Positions 61,603 through 64,000 of a stretch of 64,000 nt of DNA are shown piece by piece (position 1 is the stretch's first letter; the number at the start of each line of letters is the position of its first letter). The position numbers and the translations under genes are program-made. The notes below the pieces were generated by a model. That model was given only the letters and a program-made list of their open reading frames with translations. It made no database searches and was not told where the DNA came from. This DNA comes from Caballeronia sp. M1242 (GTDB lineage Bacteria > Pseudomonadota > Gammaproteobacteria > Burkholderiales > Burkholderiaceae), in contig NZ_CP071130.1 in the NCBI RefSeq assembly GCF_017220215.1, positions 496,001 through 560,000 on the forward strand, in the 5' to 3' direction.

Positions 61603-62730
61603 TCAGGCTCTCACATCAAACCCGGCGACATACGCCACCGCATCGCTGCCATCCCATATGCGGCCATCGCAGAGGGTAGCGGTCTGGCGTTCCGCAGGAA
61701 TCGGCACGCCCGAAGCGTCCGCTGCCTCGACATAAAGAGCCGTCTGATTCACAGCCGCGGCCACGGCGGCGTCATCGCTCTCGCCGCCGAGCATGCCCCA
61801 TCGACGGTACTGCGTGATGAACCACAAGCCTTCCGAGGCGCGCGGATAGTTCACCGCGCCTTCATCGAAGAAGCGCACGGGCGCGATGCCGCGCGGCGAG
61901 CCGAGCCGTGCTTCGATCAACTCGCGCGGCACGCCGAGCAACTCCGACGAAGCCAACGCTTGCGCGATCTCCGCGCGATGCTCGGCTCGGTCGACCCACG
62001 CGCACGCATCGAGCATCGTGCGCACCAGCGCGCGCGCCGTATTCGGATACAGGGCGACGAAATCGCGCCGGCAGGCGAGCACCTTCTCAGGATGATCCGG
62101 CCATATCTCGCTCGTATGGACGACCGTGCGTCCCGCGCCGCGCGCTTCGGCCACCGCATGCCACGGCTCGCCCGCGCAGAAGCCGTCGAGTGTGCCTTCG
62201 GCGAGCGCCTCGGCCATGCGCGGCGGCGGAATCACCACGCTGCGCACGTCGCGCAGCGGATGCACGCCATTCGCCGCGAGCCAGTAGTAGAGCCACATCG
62301 CATGCGTGCCGGTCGGGAACGTCTGCGCGATAACCGGCACGCGACCGAGCGATGCCAGCGCGTCCTTCACGCTGGCCCCTTCGCGGATCGCGTTGGCAAT
62401 CGGATTCGAGAGCGTGATCGCCTGTCCGTTGCGATTGAGCACCATGAGCACGGCCATGTCGGCCTGCGGCCCGCCGATGCCGAGTTGCACGCCATACACG
62501 AGCCCGTATAGCGCGTGCGCCGCGTCGAGTTCGCCCGACAGAAGTTTGTCGCGCACGACGGCCCACGACGGCTGCCGGCACAACTCGATCTCGATGCCGT
62601 GGCGCTGTCCCATCTCGCGCAGCGCGGCGGCGGCGAGCGGCGCGGCGTCGCTGAGCGCGACGAAGCCGAGCCGCAGATGGGCGCGTTCGGGCGCGTGCGT
62701 GGCAGATGAAGCGGATTTGGGCGAATTCAT
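61603..62730 (-). CDS. nasS: NasS/NrtA-like nitrate-sensing solute-binding protein
   Basis: A 375-aa CmpA/NrtA-type substrate-binding protein: LRLGFVALSDAAPLAAAALREMG, LLSGELDAAHALYGLVYGVQLG, GTHAMWLYYWLAANGVHP, and FCAGEPWHAVAEARGAGRTVVHT. There is no signal peptide or lipobox, which fits a cytoplasmic NasS rather than a transport protein. It follows nasT on the same strand with a 20-base gap. In known systems NasS holds NasT until nitrate or nitrite releases it. Confidence 0.85.
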   Translation of the reverse strand: MNSPKSASSATHAPERAHLRLGFVALSDAAPLAAAALREMGQRHGIEIELCRQPSWAVVRDKLLSGELDAAHALYGLVYGVQLGIGGPQADMAVLMVLNRNGQAITLSNPIANAIREGASVKDALASLGRVPVIAQTFPTGTHAMWLYYWLAANGVHPLRDVRSVVIPPPRMAEALAEGTLDGFCAGEPWHAVAEARGAGRTVVHTSEIWPDHPEKVLACRRDFVALYPNTARALVRTMLDACAWVDRAEHRAEIAQALASSELLGVPRELIEARLGSPRGIAPVRFFDEGAVNYPRASEGLWFITQYRRWGMLGGESDDAAVAAAVNQTALYVEAADASGVPIPAERQTATLCDGRIWDGSDAVAYVAGFDVRA

Positions 62731-62750
62731 GACTTGATAGGGAGTACTTT

Positions 62751-63326
62751 CTAACCGAGCAGATCGGCCACGGAAAGAAGCTGACGGGCGATTTCCGCGA
62801 CTTTCACGCCCTGATCCATCGCGCGTTTGCGCAGCGTGGCGTAAGCGTCGTTTTCCGACATGCCGCGCCGTTCCATCAGCAGACGCTTCGCGCGGTCGAT
62901 CAGCTTGCGTTGCGCGAGTTCGTTCTCGACTTGTTCCAGCCGCAGCCGCAGCCGCGCCTCGTGAGCGAAGCGCGCGAGCGCGACCTCGATGATCGGCGCG
63001 AGCCGCTCGGGCGCGAGGCCCTCCACCGAATAGGCGGTCACGCCCGCGCCGACGGCCGCGCGGATGAACTGCTGGTCCGCGTCGTTGCTGAACATCAGCA
63101 CGGGGCGCGGGGCGGCCTGATTCATCACCGCGAGTTGTTCGAGCGTGTCGCGCGAAGGGGAGTCCGTGTCGATGATGACGACATCCGGCTTCTGGCTCTC
63201 GACGGCCGCATGCAGCTGGGCAGGCGCGGCGACCTCGGCGAGCATCTCATAGCCCATGCGGGCGAGCTGATCGCGAAGATCGCCGATGGGCTTGTCTGTG
63301 TCGGTGACGAGTAGGACGCGAAGCAT
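62751..63326 (-). CDS. nasT: NasT-type ANTAR-domain antitermination regulator
   Basis: A 191-aa protein with an N-terminal receiver-like domain (MLRVLLVTDTDKPIGDLRDQL, IIDTDSPSRDTLEQL with the acidic site) and a C-terminal ANTAR RNA-binding domain (RKLIDRAKRLLMERRGMSENDAYATLRKRAMDQGVKVAEIARQLL). NasT binds a leader RNA hairpin pair to allow transcription of nitrate-assimilation genes. The ATG at 63326 is chosen; the longer frame is Arg-rich and lacks homology. Confidence 0.9.
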   Translation of the reverse strand: MLRVLLVTDTDKPIGDLRDQLARMGYEMLAEVAAPAQLHAAVESQKPDVVIIDTDSPSRDTLEQLAVMNQAAPRPVLMFSNDADQQFIRAAVGAGVTAYSVEGLAPERLAPIIEVALARFAHEARLRLRLEQVENELAQRKLIDRAKRLLMERRGMSENDAYATLRKRAMDQGVKVAEIARQLLSVADLLG

Positions 63327-63432
63327 CTGTTGAGCGGAAAGCGGTGTTCGAGGTATCGGTGGATTCGACTCTAACGCACGGCGCCACGAGCGAAAACCTG
63401 GCCGAATGGCATAGTCCGCACGACGGCGTCGC

Positions 63433-64000
63433 TCAGGCCGCGTGAGCGAAACCGTGCTCGCGGCGCGCCGCCGAATCAACCGCAAAGCCCACCGCTTCGC
63501 CGATCGCTCCGCCCACGAAGATCACAGCTGGGCTGCCGAGTCCGGCTGCCGCAGCATCGGTGGCGAGGCGATCGAGCGTGGTCACGAGCCGCTTCTCATG
63601 CGCCGAGCCCGCATGCTGAACGACCGCCGCCGGCGTGCTGGCGGGCAGCGCGTCGAGCAGCGTCGCCGCGATGCTCGCGATGCGGCTCATGCCCATGTAG
63701 ATGGCGAGCGTCATGCCGGTGGCCGCGAGCGCGCGCCAGTCGGGCTCGCCGTGGTCCTGCATGTGCGCGGTCACGAAGGTCACGCCCTGGCAATGATCGC
63801 GATGCGTGAGCGACACGCCGAGGCTCGCCGCCGCCGCAAAGCCCGACGACACCCCGTTGACGATATCCACCGGAATGCCTGCGCTGCGCAGCGCGGTCAA
63901 CTCCTCGCCTGCGCGACCGAAGAGCAGCGCGTCGCCGCCCTTCACGCGCACTACGTGCAGGCCCTTTTTCGCGTAACGCTGCATGAGGCGCTCGATGAAC
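63433..64000 (-). CDS. cobA: Uroporphyrinogen-III C-methyltransferase (partial, cut by window edge)
   Basis: C-terminal 189 residues of a SUMT/CobA-type methyltransferase; the frame runs off the right edge. Motifs: VVRVKGGDALLFGRAGEE, VNGVSSGFAAAASLGVSLTHRD, FVTAHMQDHG, MTLAIYMGMSRIASIA. It makes precorrin-2 for sirohaem (needed by assimilatory nitrite reductase) or for cobalamin. Its closeness to nasTS suggests the nitrate-assimilation (nir/nas) operon lies just outside the window. Confidence 0.92.
   Translation of the reverse strand, partial: FIERLMQRYAKKGLHVVRVKGGDALLFGRAGEELTALRSAGIPVDIVNGVSSGFAAAASLGVSLTHRDHCQGVTFVTAHMQDHGEPDWRALAATGMTLAIYMGMSRIASIAATLLDALPASTPAAVVQHAGSAHEKRLVTTLDRLATDAAAAGLGSPAVIFVGGAIGEAVGFAVDSAARREHGFAHAA

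Noticed and set aside
61282..62511. 409-aa plus-strand frame starting in the heptamer repeats and covering nasS
   Set aside because: Antisense shadow: low-complexity start and Arg/His-rich composition, while nasS on the other strand has clear family motifs.

Overview
The window looks like chromosome of a GC-rich betaproteobacterium of the Burkholderia sensu lato group (Paraburkholderia/Caballeronia-like). This is inferred from strong third-position GC bias, many Burkholderia-type conserved hypothetical proteins, a class II ribonucleotide reductase, a Fiu/PiuC iron pair and a NasS/NasT nitrate-sensing pair. No rRNA, tRNA, CRISPR array or intact insertion sequence was seen. Product names come from reading motifs in the translated sequence; no database search was run.

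Layout. 0.2-3.3 kb: wreck of a two-partner secretion locus, in which the N-terminal part of a filamentous haemagglutinin is joined out of frame to the C-terminal half of its TpsB transporter. 4-9.1 kb: housekeeping and accessory genes (phosphopantetheinyl transferase, YgjP-like metallopeptidase, YdjM-like membrane protein, LEA-type lipoprotein, FAD oxidase, host-attachment-type protein). 9.5-12.7 kb: iron uptake (piuC-fiu, with a Fur box). 12.7-16.7 kb: ammonium transporter behind a sigma-54 promoter, then a hybrid sensor kinase. 16.7-21.4 kb: a PQQ-type sugar dehydrogenase translationally linked to a 55-aa CXXCXGXG protein, a UdgX-type uracil-DNA glycosylase, several small Burkholderia-type proteins, and an orphan 24-codon pqqA. 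21.5-31.2 kb: GAF/GGDEF/EAL protein, a GlxA regulator divergent from a DJ-1/PfpI enzyme, GNAT, solute-binding protein, cupin, mobB and adenosylcobalamin-dependent ribonucleotide reductase.

31.6-37.5 kb: a complete chaperone-usher fimbrial operon (pilin, chaperone, usher, tip-adhesin-like protein, second pilin). 37.6-44.1 kb: the most interesting region. Two tiny paralogous peptides (67 and 38 aa) share a double-glycine leader. They are followed by a divergent LpxL-like acyltransferase homologue, an HlyD-type adaptor, an ABC exporter with an intact C39 leader peptidase, and a TolC-family outer-membrane protein. This looks like a self-contained tripartite secretion system for processed peptides (microcin-like or RiPP-like), with a candidate modification enzyme. 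The second peptide is only 38 aa and easily missed.

44.1-55.3 kb: TetR with two operators and a divergent SnoaL/NTF2-like gene, a ZntB-type transporter, response regulator, CheV, CBS protein, lipid kinase/phosphoesterase pair, MAPEG protein, carboxylesterase and a second hybrid kinase. 55.4-60.7 kb: operon of DUF2760 plus two tandem Hsp70-like proteins. 61.1-61.4 kb: heptanucleotide tandem repeats. 61.6-64 kb: NasS, NasT and the start of a cobA-type methyltransferase cut by the right edge, probably the end of a nitrate-assimilation cluster.
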